Below, piece by piece: positions 17,019 to 25,203 of a stretch of 64,000 bases of DNA. Below the pieces are notes generated by a model. That model was not told the DNA's origin. It searched no databases and worked only from the letters and a program-made list of their open reading frames with translations. Position 1 is the first letter of the stretch, and each line of letters opens with the position of its first letter. This DNA is from Pseudoalteromonas sp. EB27 (lineage in GTDB: Bacteria; Pseudomonadota; Gammaproteobacteria; Enterobacterales; Alteromonadaceae), in contig NZ_MTQD01000001.1 of the NCBI RefSeq assembly GCF_001974875.1, forward strand, positions 310,001 through 374,000, written 5' to 3'. The position numbers were made by a program, and so were the translations under genes.

Positions 17019-17810
17019 CTAATTTAACTGATTTAAGTCGCTCATGTATTTCATGGGCGACTTTTTCATTACCTTTTTAAACATAGTAATAAATGCACTC
17101 ACCGACTCATACCCTAGTAACTCCGACACCTGCTGCACACTTTGCTTATCTGAAAGCGCTTTTAAGCCTGTAATTATATGCAATTGCGTACGCCACTTTC
17201 CAAATGTCATGCCGGTTTCTTTTTTAATTAACCGCGCTAATGTGCGCTCAGTTAATGCAAACTGCTTAGCCCATTGTGGTAATGTTTTTCGATTGTTTGG
17301 CATGTTTATAAGCTGATCGCTCATGGTTTGAATTACCTCGTTTTTAGATAATACAAAATCAAGTGGCTGTACAGGCATGTCGATAAGTTGATCAAATAAC
17401 ACCTGCGCCAAACGTGCTGTTTTACTATTTAAAGCATAGTGCTGATTATGCCCAGCCAACTCGCACATTAGCTCTTTAACCAGTGGCGTAATGGCTAATG
17501 TACACGTATTTAGCGGCATACCGTTTTTACTACTATCAACAAATAAATGACAGAGCTTTGCGTTATCAGACGCCCTATTACTATGCACTTTTTGTGCGGG
17601 GATCCAAATTGCACTGTGCGTAGGCACCATCCACATTTTTGCCGACACTTCGCAGGTTACATAACCATGCAGGGCTAAAATTAATTGCCCTTTAGGATGG
17701 GTATGCAGTGGTATTTCGTGACTTGCATGGGCGTGCTCTATTTTGGCTATTATGGGCTGCGCCATAGTTTCAAAATTTTTAATGTCGTCCCAGCCAATTG
17801 CATCAAACAT
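17019..17810 (-). CDS. nimR: AraC-family regulator, NimR-like
   Basis: This 263-aa protein has an N-terminal cupin domain ('HASHEIPLHTHPKGQLILALHG') and a C-terminal pair of helix-turn-helix motifs ('LPQWAKQFALTERTLARLIKKE' and 'VSELLGYESVSAFITMFKKVM'), the standard AraC layout. It is divergent from a CynX/NimT transporter across 106 bp, the same arrangement as E. coli nimR (yeaM) and nimT (yeaN), where the regulator represses both genes. The name rests on similarity plus this synteny. The gene ends only 20 bp from the converging TonB receptor gene. Confidence 0.82.
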   Translation of the reverse strand: MFDAIGWDDIKNFETMAQPIIAKIEHAHASHEIPLHTHPKGQLILALHGYVTCEVSAKMWMVPTHSAIWIPAQKVHSNRASDNAKLCHLFVDSSKNGMPLNTCTLAITPLVKELMCELAGHNQHYALNSKTARLAQVLFDQLIDMPVQPLDFVLSKNEVIQTMSDQLINMPNNRKTLPQWAKQFALTERTLARLIKKETGMTFGKWRTQLHIITGLKALSDKQSVQQVSELLGYESVSAFITMFKKVMKKSPMKYMSDLNQLN

Positions 17811-17916
17811 AGTTTTGTCTGTTTTTAGTTATTTAATGTCATTATCTCTAAATTATAGTTTTTGCTAAGCATTTATACTAGCGCCCATTAAGTATTAGCT
17901 TTAATGGTCTTCCCTT

Positions 17917-19122
17917 TTGTTAAATAACATACCTAAATCACGCTTTGCTGGCATATTGCTAGTACTTGGCATATTGCTTATTGCCGCCAATTTACGTGCA
18001 ACATTTACAGGTATTGCACCTGTGCTTGAACAAATTATTAATCACTTTGGGTTAAGTGCTTCGCAAGCTGGATTTTTAACAACACTGCCACTCATTGCCT
18101 TTGCGGTTGTATCGCCAATGGCCGCAACTCTTGCTAAAAAGCAAGGATTAGAGCGCACCTTGTTTGTGGCTTTGTTATTTATACTTGCAGGGGTTGCAGC
18201 GCGGGTAATAAATACCTCAGCCATGCTGTTTGTGGGTACCGCTATTATTGGTGTAGGTATTGCTATAGCAAACGTATTATTACCGAGTTTAATTAAGCGC
18301 GACTTTCCTGCAAAGGTCGCGTTAATGACCTCAGCCTACGTGCTTACTATGGGCGTGGTATCGGGTGGATTTTCTACTTTAGTATTCCCGCTGAGCCAGC
18401 TAAACGGATTAGGGTGGCAACTTGCGCTGGGTTCATCAGCCATTATCACTCTGGCGAGTATTATTGTGTGGATATCGCAATTAAGTAAACATACTAAACC
18501 CGCGAAAATTGCTCAGCACGCTAACACTTCAAAAAGTGTATGGCGTTATTTACTTGCATGGCAAATTACCCTGCTATTGGGTTTAAACTCATTTTTAAAT
18601 TATATAATTATTACGTGGTTACCAAGCATATTAACCGAAACAGGTCACTCAGCTACCCAAGCGGGTGCTTATCATGGTGCTTTTCAAATAGCGACTGCAT
18701 TACCGGGTTTAATATTAATTCCGTTACTTGCTAAATTAAAAGATCAAAGCGCGCTTAGCTTTATTTTAGCCATGTTGAGTGCGCTTAGCGCGTTGGGGCT
18801 ACTCTATATGCCTAACTTTGCCTTTGTTTGGACCCTAATGCTAGGTTTTTGCTCTGGCGCGTGTTTTATATTGGGGTTGTCGTTTATTAGTTTACGAACT
18901 GACGATTCGCAACAAGCAGCGTCGCTTTCTGGTATGTCGCAAAGTGTAGGTTATTTACTTGCCGCTATTGGGCCTATGCTAGCTGGTGCATTACACACAA
19001 CTACGGGAAGTTGGAGTGCGCCATTATGGCTGTGCGCTATTGCCGGAGTACTGTGTGCTTTATGTGGTTTAGGCAGTGGTAAAAACACCACTTTAGCTAA
19101 ATCAGCTAACGAGTTGCTGTAA
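17917..19122 (+). CDS. nimT: MFS transporter, CynX/NimT family
   Basis: This 401-aa protein has 12 predicted membrane helices and follows E. coli NimT closely: 'LRATFTGIAPVLEQI', 'ASQAGFLTTLPLIAFAVVSPMAA', 'GTAIIGVGIAIANVLLPSLIKRDFP' and 'ALSGMSQSVGYLLAAIGPMLAGALH'. E. coli NimT exports 2-nitroimidazole; other CynX-family members carry cyanate or drugs. The start is uncertain: the TTG at 17917 has no clear ribosome-binding site, and no in-frame ATG precedes the first helix. It is probably controlled by the divergent AraC regulator. Confidence 0.86.
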   Translation: MLNNIPKSRFAGILLVLGILLIAANLRATFTGIAPVLEQIINHFGLSASQAGFLTTLPLIAFAVVSPMAATLAKKQGLERTLFVALLFILAGVAARVINTSAMLFVGTAIIGVGIAIANVLLPSLIKRDFPAKVALMTSAYVLTMGVVSGGFSTLVFPLSQLNGLGWQLALGSSAIITLASIIVWISQLSKHTKPAKIAQHANTSKSVWRYLLAWQITLLLGLNSFLNYIIITWLPSILTETGHSATQAGAYHGAFQIATALPGLILIPLLAKLKDQSALSFILAMLSALSALGLLYMPNFAFVWTLMLGFCSGACFILGLSFISLRTDDSQQAASLSGMSQSVGYLLAAIGPMLAGALHTTTGSWSAPLWLCAIAGVLCALCGLGSGKNTTLAKSANELL

Positions 19123-19323
19123 CCACGAAAACAGGCCAGACGAAGGTTTGTTACTCGTGTGTTTTTGCTCATAGCGTTTATTAGTTGCTTCGCGCTGTTC
19201 ACGGCGCTCTTGTGCTAAATTAGCTTTTGCGGCAAAACGTAGGCGTTGCTCTTGAGTTAGCTCATCATTAAAACTAATGGCTGTTTTTTTAACTGCCCGG
19301 CTGCTTTTAGGTGAACTACACAT
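19102..19323 (-). CDS. Small charged hypothetical protein
   Basis: A 73-aa protein with a Gln/Arg/Glu-rich helical centre ('LTQEQRLRFAAKANLAQERREQREA') and a hydrophobic, Trp-containing C-terminus ('GLFSWLQQLVS'). AGAGGAAATATT precedes the ATG, a good ribosome-binding site. It overlaps the converging nimT end by 21 bp. I do not recognise a family. The amphipathic tail might touch a membrane. Confidence 0.6.
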   Translation of the reverse strand: MCSSPKSSRAVKKTAISFNDELTQEQRLRFAAKANLAQERREQREATNKRYEQKHTSNKPSSGLFSWLQQLVS

Positions 19324-19400
19324 AATATTTCCTCTGTTGTGTAACTATTCAAATAGACAGCCTTTTAGCAAATAAAATTTCAGAAAACTTAACTTTTAAT

Positions 19401-19850
19401 TTAAAGTGAGCCTATACATTCAACTTCTACTAAAGAATCAAGCGCTAACGCCTTTACAGCAAAAGCACTACGTGCAGGATACGGCGCACTAAGATACTGG
19501 GTGTAAATGGCATTGAATGCTTTAAAGTCGTTTATGTCGGTAAGCATAACGGTGCATTTAACTATATTGCTCATACTGTAGTTATGTTGCTCTAAAGTGC
19601 GTTTAATATTTTCAAGTGTTTGTTTAGTTTCACCTTCAAAACCGCCTTTAGCCAACTTACCTGTTACAGGGTTAATCCCTATTTGCCCCGACATATAAAG
19701 CGTATTACCAGCTTTTACTATTTGCGAAAATGGTAAGTTAGGATTAGCTTTGCCTGTATTTAAAAAGTCGACATTACTGGGTTTTGCCTGCGCAAAACCA
19801 GTAAGTAGTACGCTTGCTAATAAGGCTGTTTTCATCAGTGAGTTCATCAT
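19401..19850 (-). CDS. Exported RidA/YjgF-family protein
   Basis: With the ATG at 19850 (AAGG 9 bases upstream) the protein has 149 residues: a signal peptide ending 'GFAQA' and a full RidA domain with 'GNTLYMSGQIGINPVTGKL', 'QTLENIKRTLEQ', the Arg of 'YPARSAFAVKALALDSLVEVECIG'. RidA proteins deaminate reactive enamine/imine intermediates; that Arg is the substrate-binding residue. A periplasmic form is a known but less common variant with unclear substrate. It starts 10 bp after the GFA gene, so the two form an operon. Confidence 0.87.
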   Translation of the reverse strand: MMNSLMKTALLASVLLTGFAQAKPSNVDFLNTGKANPNLPFSQIVKAGNTLYMSGQIGINPVTGKLAKGGFEGETKQTLENIKRTLEQHNYSMSNIVKCTVMLTDINDFKAFNAIYTQYLSAPYPARSAFAVKALALDSLVEVECIGSL

Positions 19851-19860
19851 CTGGCTTACC

Positions 19861-20274
19861 TTATTTTTGTGGTGTGGTTTCAAAAGCAGGAACTTCGTGT
19901 AAATTATTTAACCATGTAAGCGTTGATTGTGACCAAATTTGTGCAGACGGTTTAAACTCATCGCGCTGATCAACCGCACCAATACGCAACCCATAAACAC
20001 GACCTTCTTTTTCTGCATTTGTAGCATAAAGTGTTGTACCACATGTGCCACAAAAGCCCTGCGCACGCTTGTTACCACTTTGGGCTGTTTTAACAAACTC
20101 TTTTGGCTCACCTTGGGTAAACACAACCGAGTTTGGCTCTGCAATTATAACTGCTCTAAATGGGCCGCTCGACATACGTTGGCAATCGCTACAATGGCAA
20201 ACAAGTGCGTTGTTATTTTGAGACTTTGCTTGGTATTTAATTTCACCACAGTAACAGCTTCCAGTAATTTCCAT
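19861..20274 (-). CDS. GFA-family zinc protein
   Basis: This 137-aa protein has the GFA/CENP-V zinc ligands: 'CYCGEIKY', 'CHCSDCQRMSSGPF' and 'GFCGTCGTTLY'. Named after glutathione-dependent formaldehyde-activating enzyme, most members are S-glutathionyl-type lyases of unknown substrate, so the original name should not be taken literally. It is first in an operon with exported RidA. A second, separate GFA paralogue lies at 24625-25095. Confidence 0.88.
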   Translation of the reverse strand: MEITGSCYCGEIKYQAKSQNNNALVCHCSDCQRMSSGPFRAVIIAEPNSVVFTQGEPKEFVKTAQSGNKRAQGFCGTCGTTLYATNAEKEGRVYGLRIGAVDQRDEFKPSAQIWSQSTLTWLNNLHEVPAFETTPQK

Positions 20275-20471
20275 TATTTAAATCCTTAATGCTTATGAAG
20301 ATTGAATCGAGATATAAGACCGGCAATATCGATTCATTATTTTTAAAATATAAAAAAACTGCTCGCTGGTTCATTTTTATATTCGGTTAGATTTTTAATT
20401 TTTTAGAGTGATTTTTTAAAAGTTGAGCAAGTGCTACAAACATGATCCGATGTTTTAAATAAAACAGCAAT

Positions 20472-20500
20472 ACCACGTTAAGCTAATAGCGTAACGTGGT
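20472..20500 (-). terminator. Hairpin downstream of the M20 peptidase gene
   Basis: A 9-bp perfect stem ACCACGTTA/TAACGTGGT with an 11-nt loop. On the minus strand it is followed by ATTGCTGTTTTATTT, which suits a terminator for the leftward peptidase gene after the repeat element. The rest of the gap 20275-20517 shows nothing. Confidence 0.6.
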
Positions 20501-20517
20501 GTGTTTAAGCTATTTTT

Positions 20518-20679
20518 ATACCAATTCGCTTAATTAAGTTGTCTATTTTGAGGTAAGAAAACCGTGTCGATAACAAGGCAAAAATTTCGTTATTTAGTTG
20601 TTCTATATGAGATATTTTTAACGAAGTTAACGTGCGGTTTAATCCCTCAAATTGATTATGTATTATTGCGAGTTGGTAT
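20518..20679. repeat. Dispersed MITE-like element, copy 1 (ATACCAA...TTGGTAT)
   Basis: A 162-bp element with terminal inverted repeats ATACCAA and TTGGTAT. Its interior shares CGCTTAATTAAG, TTATTTAGTTGTTCTATAT and GTTAACGT-like words with the other copies in this window. Its end abuts the stop codon of the M20 peptidase gene, which may have been trimmed or extended by insertion. No coding capacity. Confidence 0.8.
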
Positions 20680-21965
20680 TAATGTGCGTTTAAATAATCA
20701 ACAGCTAACAGGCTAAGCGCCTTAGTGCCTACTTTAAACGACGATTCGTCGGCATAAAAATAAGGTGAGTGATTACTAGCCACTGTATTTAAATCTTGCT
20801 CACTTGGTGTGCCGCCTAAAAATACAAATACACTCGGCACTTCTAATGCGTAAAACGAAAAGTCTTCTGCGCCGGTTATTTTTCCCATTTCCACTACGTT
20901 TCCATTACCTGCTGCTTTTTTAAGGCTAGGTAACATTTGCGCAGTAAGCTCAGGGTTATTAATCGTTACCGGATAACCTTCGTGAATGTGTACCTCTGCA
21001 GTTGCACCTGACGATTTAGCAATGTGCGTGGCTGTGGTTTTTATTTTTTCAAATATTTGTGCACGATTATCCATATCAAAGTTACGAATTGTGCCTACCA
21101 TTTCAACTTCTTCAGGAATAATATTATTACGTACCCCACCCGCTATCTTACCAAACGAGACAATAGCAGGCTCTTTGGTAATGTTGATTTGGCGACTAAC
21201 AATATGATTTACGCCTGTTACTATTTGCGCTGCTGCGGCAATGGGGTCAACCCCAGTCCACGGTGCAGAGCCGTGTGCCTGCTTGCCATGTACTGTTATT
21301 TCAAATCGGTCTGCACTGGCCATTGCAGGGCCACTTCTATAACCAATTTTACCGCTGTGCAAACTAGAGGTTATGTGTAATCCAAAAGCAGCCTCTGGTT
21401 TGTATTGTTTAAATATGCCTTCTTTAAGCATTAACTCAGCGCCACCCTCTTCCCCCTCTGGTGCGCCTTCTTCTGCAGGTTGAAACACAAACATGATGTT
21501 GCCATGCAATTCATCTTTCATATTTGCTAATACTTCGGCTGCGCCCATTAACATAGCCACGTGCGTGTCGTGCCCACAAGCATGCATTATGCCTACATCT
21601 ACACCACGGTAATTAGTGGTTTTAGTTGATTTAAAATCAACATCGGCTTTTTCAGTAACTGGAAGCGCGTCCATATCTGCACGTAGCATTACTGTTGGAC
21701 CTGGCTTTGCACCTTTTAATAAACCCACAACGCCTGTAAAAGCAATCCCCGTTTGTACTTCCATACCCAGCGACTTTAAGTGCTTAGCTACAATACCTGC
21801 GGTGCGGGTTTCGCGATTTCCAAGCTCAGGGTTTTGATGAAAATCACGTCGCCAATCAATAACCTGTTGCTCTACCTTTTTCACTTGCTGATCAATGTTT
21901 GCATTGGCATTAAGCGCACTAAGGGCAGCAAAGCCCAGCGCTATTGAAATTAGTGATTTTTTCAT
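20679..21965 (-). CDS. Exported M20-family amidohydrolase (hippurate hydrolase-like)
   Basis: With the ATG at 21965 (AAGGA upstream) the protein has 428 residues: signal peptide ending 'ALNANA', then a di-metal M20D peptidase. Motifs: 'MLRADMDALPV', 'MHACGHDTHVAMLMGAAEVL' (metal ligands C, H), 'QPAEEG' (catalytic Glu pair), 'ITGAEDFSFY' and a dimerisation lid ('ASADRFEITVHGKQAHGSAP'). Such enzymes cleave N-acyl amino acids or aminoacyl conjugates. The signal peptide puts activity in the periplasm. A frame extension of 16 residues upstream is unlikely. Confidence 0.92.
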   Translation of the reverse strand: MKKSLISIALGFAALSALNANANIDQQVKKVEQQVIDWRRDFHQNPELGNRETRTAGIVAKHLKSLGMEVQTGIAFTGVVGLLKGAKPGPTVMLRADMDALPVTEKADVDFKSTKTTNYRGVDVGIMHACGHDTHVAMLMGAAEVLANMKDELHGNIMFVFQPAEEGAPEGEEGGAELMLKEGIFKQYKPEAAFGLHITSSLHSGKIGYRSGPAMASADRFEITVHGKQAHGSAPWTGVDPIAAAAQIVTGVNHIVSRQINITKEPAIVSFGKIAGGVRNNIIPEEVEMVGTIRNFDMDNRAQIFEKIKTTATHIAKSSGATAEVHIHEGYPVTINNPELTAQMLPSLKKAAGNGNVVEMGKITGAEDFSFYALEVPSVFVFLGGTPSEQDLNTVASNHSPYFYADESSFKVGTKALSLLAVDYLNAH

Positions 21966-22367
21966 CCTGTTTGTCCTTATTATATTTATTGGTTTTATAA
22001 TATTGATGAGCACGAGCCCTTATATACTATTGAGAACATAATTAGTTCGCTCTATAACCACTATTACTGAAGGCTCCACGATAATCAATACCGTTTAAGC
22101 TAGATGCCCAACTATGGGGGGCCACTTCACTTCTAACTGGCTTTTATCAGTTTTTAGTTTGAATATTTAACGGTAATTAAGCCTACCACTGTTGTTTTGA
22201 TTGATTTAAAAATAGCATTGAATAGTCAACCAACGCACGTAAAGTAGGTTTTAGTAAGCGCAATGGTAAGTAGGGAGAGTAAACGATTGATGGACTTGGT
22301 ACATAATTGCTATTCAAATTATAAAATAAGAATAGCAACGTAAAACCTCCCCTAATGTTGGCGGGAG
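21966..22367. other. Intergenic region; short hairpin at the desaturase end
   Basis: No gene is seen. CTCCC/GGGAG (22347-22351 with 22363-22367) abuts the desaturase stop and precedes TTTTAC on the minus strand, a weak terminator candidate. The remainder is A+T-rich without clear structure. Confidence 0.4.
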
Positions 22368-23357
22368 TTATTTAAATACATTTGCATCTTTAATGCTATC
22401 AAAATCGTTAAAGCGCACGTTGTGCTGTTGCATTACTTTAAGTATTTTTTCACTTAGCATTTGGCGTAAATAAAACGGCTGATTTGGCACAAAGTGATGG
22501 ATAGTATGCGTTTTACCAAAGTTAAAACAAAACAAATGAAACGGCATAAATAAACGACTCGTTAGCACATGGGTTTGCTCGAGCACATTATTAACACCAC
22601 CATAATAATGCATGCTTGAGGTAACAAAATTAAGTGAACTTGAGCGAATAATATTAGGCACAATAAGCACTACCATTAAAAATTCAAACACCTTCATTGA
22701 ACTTAGTATCCAACTAGGTGAATTTAGCGAAAGTGGTATAAATAAATCAACGGTATGAAATAAAATAACGCTATATAAAATAGTGAAGTGCGCAGTCGCT
22801 ATCGGAAACCCCGCATTAAAAACACTCGAAAAACTAAAGCCATTAATTTCTTTTCTAAAACGTTTAGTAGAAATAACTAACCCTAATAGCCCATCGACAA
22901 TAACTAGCGCACGTAAAAATGGGTTTTTAATACCATTACCCACCAAACGTTCCTCTAGGTCTTGTTGTGTGCCTGAGCTTTTATGGTGGTGTAAATGCAT
23001 TTTACGTCGGTACCATGGGCTAATAGTATTTGGCCGCATTAACCATACAGTTAGCATCATAAAGTTATGCATGAACGGCTGATTACTAAAGTATTGTTTA
23101 TGTATAAGGTCGTGCTCTAATTCATGGGAAATAGACGCCGCAATAGCCGCAAGTACTATACATACCCAAGCAGGTATGATGGCTAAATAATATAAAACAC
23201 CAACACCAATTAATGCGCTAAGCGATAGCAATAAAATAATTAACCCTAAGGTATTTTGATGTGCAAGTAATGGGTGCTTTTGACGAAGTGATACTTCTTC
23301 TGTCTTAATTGCTTTAACAATCGCTTGAATGTTCTGCTTGGCACTTAATTGAGTCAT
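22368..23357 (-). CDS. Membrane fatty acid desaturase/hydroxylase family protein
   Basis: About 329 residues from the ATG at 23357. Three His boxes mark a di-iron membrane desaturase: 'HELEHDLIH', 'HLHHHKSSG' and 'HTIHHFVPNQPFY'. Four membrane helices surround them. The family introduces double bonds or hydroxyls into acyl chains or carotenoids using O2; the exact substrate cannot be told. An upstream TTG adds 10 residues without better ribosome-binding sequence. It is transcribed away from the tRNA gene. Confidence 0.88.
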   Translation of the reverse strand: MTQLSAKQNIQAIVKAIKTEEVSLRQKHPLLAHQNTLGLIILLLSLSALIGVGVLYYLAIIPAWVCIVLAAIAASISHELEHDLIHKQYFSNQPFMHNFMMLTVWLMRPNTISPWYRRKMHLHHHKSSGTQQDLEERLVGNGIKNPFLRALVIVDGLLGLVISTKRFRKEINGFSFSSVFNAGFPIATAHFTILYSVILFHTVDLFIPLSLNSPSWILSSMKVFEFLMVVLIVPNIIRSSSLNFVTSSMHYYGGVNNVLEQTHVLTSRLFMPFHLFCFNFGKTHTIHHFVPNQPFYLRQMLSEKILKVMQQHNVRFNDFDSIKDANVFK

Positions 23358-23628
23358 ATGTAATGTCTTAAAAACCTTGTTGTACAAATAATACCTGAAT
23401 TAAACGCAACATCGGAATAAAGCAGGAATAATTATTGTAATACGATTAACTATTACCAATAGTTCAATTGCTTACGTATTCAATCGCATAACAAGTTTAA
23501 TAGCACTCATAACCTAAAACATTCGCTTTTTGTATCAGCCAAAAAGACTTAAAAAAATTCCCTGTTGAGTATCTTTACTATAAACGATTAATTATCAACC
23601 AGTTGTTTATGCAAATAAAAGAAAAGGC

Positions 23629-23656
23629 TTGCCGCCCCCTCTTTTGTTTGTATAAT
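23629..23656 (+). promoter_or_regulatory. Sigma-70 promoter of tRNA-Leu
   Basis: -35 TTGCCG (23629-23634), 16-bp spacer and -10 TATAAT (23651-23656), followed by GCGG, a G+C-rich discriminator typical of stringently controlled stable-RNA promoters. It lies about 90 bp before the tRNA, leaving a leader. The remaining 23358-23628 shows no gene. Confidence 0.75.
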
Positions 23657-23747
23657 GCGGATACAGAATAAGAGGTATATAAGTATCCTTTTTATTTTAA
23701 GTGGTTTTTCTTTATTTTTTATATTTAAAAGATTAAAGAAAAATTAT

Positions 23748-23832
23748 GCCAGCGTGATGAAATTGGTAGACATGGGGGATTCAAAATCCCCTTCCGAAAG
23801 GAGTGCCGGTTCGAGTCCGGCCGCTGGTACCA
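23748..23832 (+). tRNA. tRNA-Leu (anticodon CAA)
   Basis: 85 nt including an encoded CCA. Acceptor GCCAGCG pairs with CGCTGGT (one G-U). The anticodon stem GGGGA/TCCCC holds loop TTCAAAA, giving CAA, which reads UUG. A long variable arm (TTCCGAAAGGAG) and T-loop GTTCGAGTC are present, as expected for class II tRNA-Leu. Confidence 0.97.
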
Positions 23833-23839
23833 CTTTTTA

Positions 23840-23871
23840 AACCTCAGCTAATTATTGGCTGAGGTTTTTTT
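23840..23871 (+). terminator. Terminator after tRNA-Leu
   Basis: A 9-bp stem AACCTCAGC/GCTGAGGTT with a 9-nt loop is followed by a run of T. Confidence 0.9.
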
Positions 23872-23896
23872 ATGTCTAAAATTTAACTAGTAATTT

Positions 23897-23963
23897 ATAC
23901 CAATTCACTTAATTAAATGAGCTATTCTGAGGTGAAAAACGGTTTCGATAACAAGATGAAACC
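23897..23963. repeat. Dispersed ATACCAA element, copy 2 (one end only)
   Basis: The stretch starts ATACCAATTCACTTAATTAA and continues with GAGGTGAAAAACGGTTTCGATAACAAG, matching the left part of copy 1 at 20518. The TTGGTAT end is missing, so this is a truncated copy just downstream of the tRNA terminator. Confidence 0.7.
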
Positions 23964-24050
23964 TAGCTCAGCTGAAGCAAAAGCTATAGGCCTTCCATTA
24001 AAGCTCTCGGCATATCTTAGGGAGGTACATAAATCTGATTAGCATGCTAA

Positions 24051-24524
24051 TTATGCATCTTGCTCTTGATTTGTTATATCCCCAATTCGATTATTTAACT
24101 CTTCGTCACTAACATCTTCTTTGTGTGTACCAATGATCCATATATGACCAAATGGGTCTTGTAGCGTGCCTGTCCTATCACCATAAAACTGGTCATGTAC
24201 GGGTCTTATTAGTGTTGCACCAAGCTCAATTGCTTTTTTAAATACGGTATCAACATCTTCAACATAAAGCATAAGGCTTAGCGCTGTACCACCGAGTTCT
24301 TTTGGACTTTTTAAATACTCTTCAGAACCAATATCTGAAAGCATAATATGCGAATCACCAATTATTATTTCTGCATGGGCTATTCCACCATCAGGTAAAG
24401 GCATTTGCATTACGTGTTCTGCACTAAATGCATCACAATAAAAATCTATCGCTTTTTGTGCGTCATTCATAATTAAATAAGGTGTAACTGAATGAAACCC
24501 TTTTGGTATTGCTGAGACTGCCAT
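24051..24524 (-). CDS. VOC-family (PhnB-like) protein
   Basis: This 157-aa protein has the paired beta-alpha-beta-beta-beta layout of vicinal oxygen chelate proteins, with 'VTPYLIMNDAQKAIDFYCDAFSAE', 'GGIAHAEIIIGDSHIMLSD' and 'YGDRTGTLQDPFGHIWIIGTH' as in PhnB-like members. Relatives include glyoxalases and bleomycin-binding proteins, but PhnB-like proteins mostly lack an assigned reaction. AAAGGAGAATATT precedes the ATG. Confidence 0.88.
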   Translation of the reverse strand: MAVSAIPKGFHSVTPYLIMNDAQKAIDFYCDAFSAEHVMQMPLPDGGIAHAEIIIGDSHIMLSDIGSEEYLKSPKELGGTALSLMLYVEDVDTVFKKAIELGATLIRPVHDQFYGDRTGTLQDPFGHIWIIGTHKEDVSDEELNNRIGDITNQEQDA

Positions 24525-24624
24525 AATATTCTCCTTTACTTACACGGTGATTTTTAATATTTAATTAACTAAATATGCGTTTAATTGCCCCTAAATTTAA
24601 GCTTAGCTCATACAAAAAATTGCG

Positions 24625-25095
24625 TTACTTTTCGAGGTTTAAACGCTTATGCCAAGCAGCAATACTTTCATCAGGGTACTCTTCAAATTGCTTGTCACCT
24701 TCATTAATGGGCGCATTTACCCAATTTGCTTTACTACCAAGCATTAAATGAGTGCGCTCTGGCGGTATGGGTAACTCATTATCTATTGCACCTGCAAAGG
24801 GGTGAACTTGCTCAGGCCAACGTGCATCGTATAACCACAAGTTAGCGCTACAATGCTTACAAAAATGACGCTCTGCTGGGCTGATTTTATCGCCTATTTT
24901 TGCATGATAAATAGTTATGTGTTCACGCCCTGTGACTTCAAGCGTGCTGTATTGCGCGTTCAAGTTAATAACAAAACCGCCGCTCCCTGCGGTTTTACGA
25001 CAAATAGAGCAGTAACATAAATTGTAAGGATAAGGGTGTTTTGAGTTGACTGTAAATACCACTTTACCAAAGTGACAAGCGCCATTAAGCTTCAT
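24625..25095 (-). CDS. GFA-family zinc protein, second paralogue
   Basis: This 156-aa protein has the zinc-binding pattern of the GFA family: 'GACHFGKVVF' (first motif with one Cys replaced by Phe), 'CYCSICRKTAG' and 'HFCKHCSANLW'. Compared with the 137-aa paralogue, the first motif C-x-C is altered to C-x-F, so one zinc site may be modified. The reaction is unknown. Single gene between the VOC protein and catalase. Confidence 0.85.
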   Translation of the reverse strand: MKLNGACHFGKVVFTVNSKHPYPYNLCYCSICRKTAGSGGFVINLNAQYSTLEVTGREHITIYHAKIGDKISPAERHFCKHCSANLWLYDARWPEQVHPFAGAIDNELPIPPERTHLMLGSKANWVNAPINEGDKQFEEYPDESIAAWHKRLNLEK

Positions 25096-25203
25096 AATAT
25101 ATCCAATTTTATTGTTGGCTTGAACTAATACCTTAGCTAGGTGAGCTTAAAAAAACCACAACACTTACATGCTGTGGTTTTATTTATCACTAACCCATAT
25201 CGA

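Noticed and set aside
23655..23840. 61-aa open frame running through the tRNA-Leu gene
   Set aside because: Most of it is translated tRNA sequence; the tRNA and its promoter explain the region.
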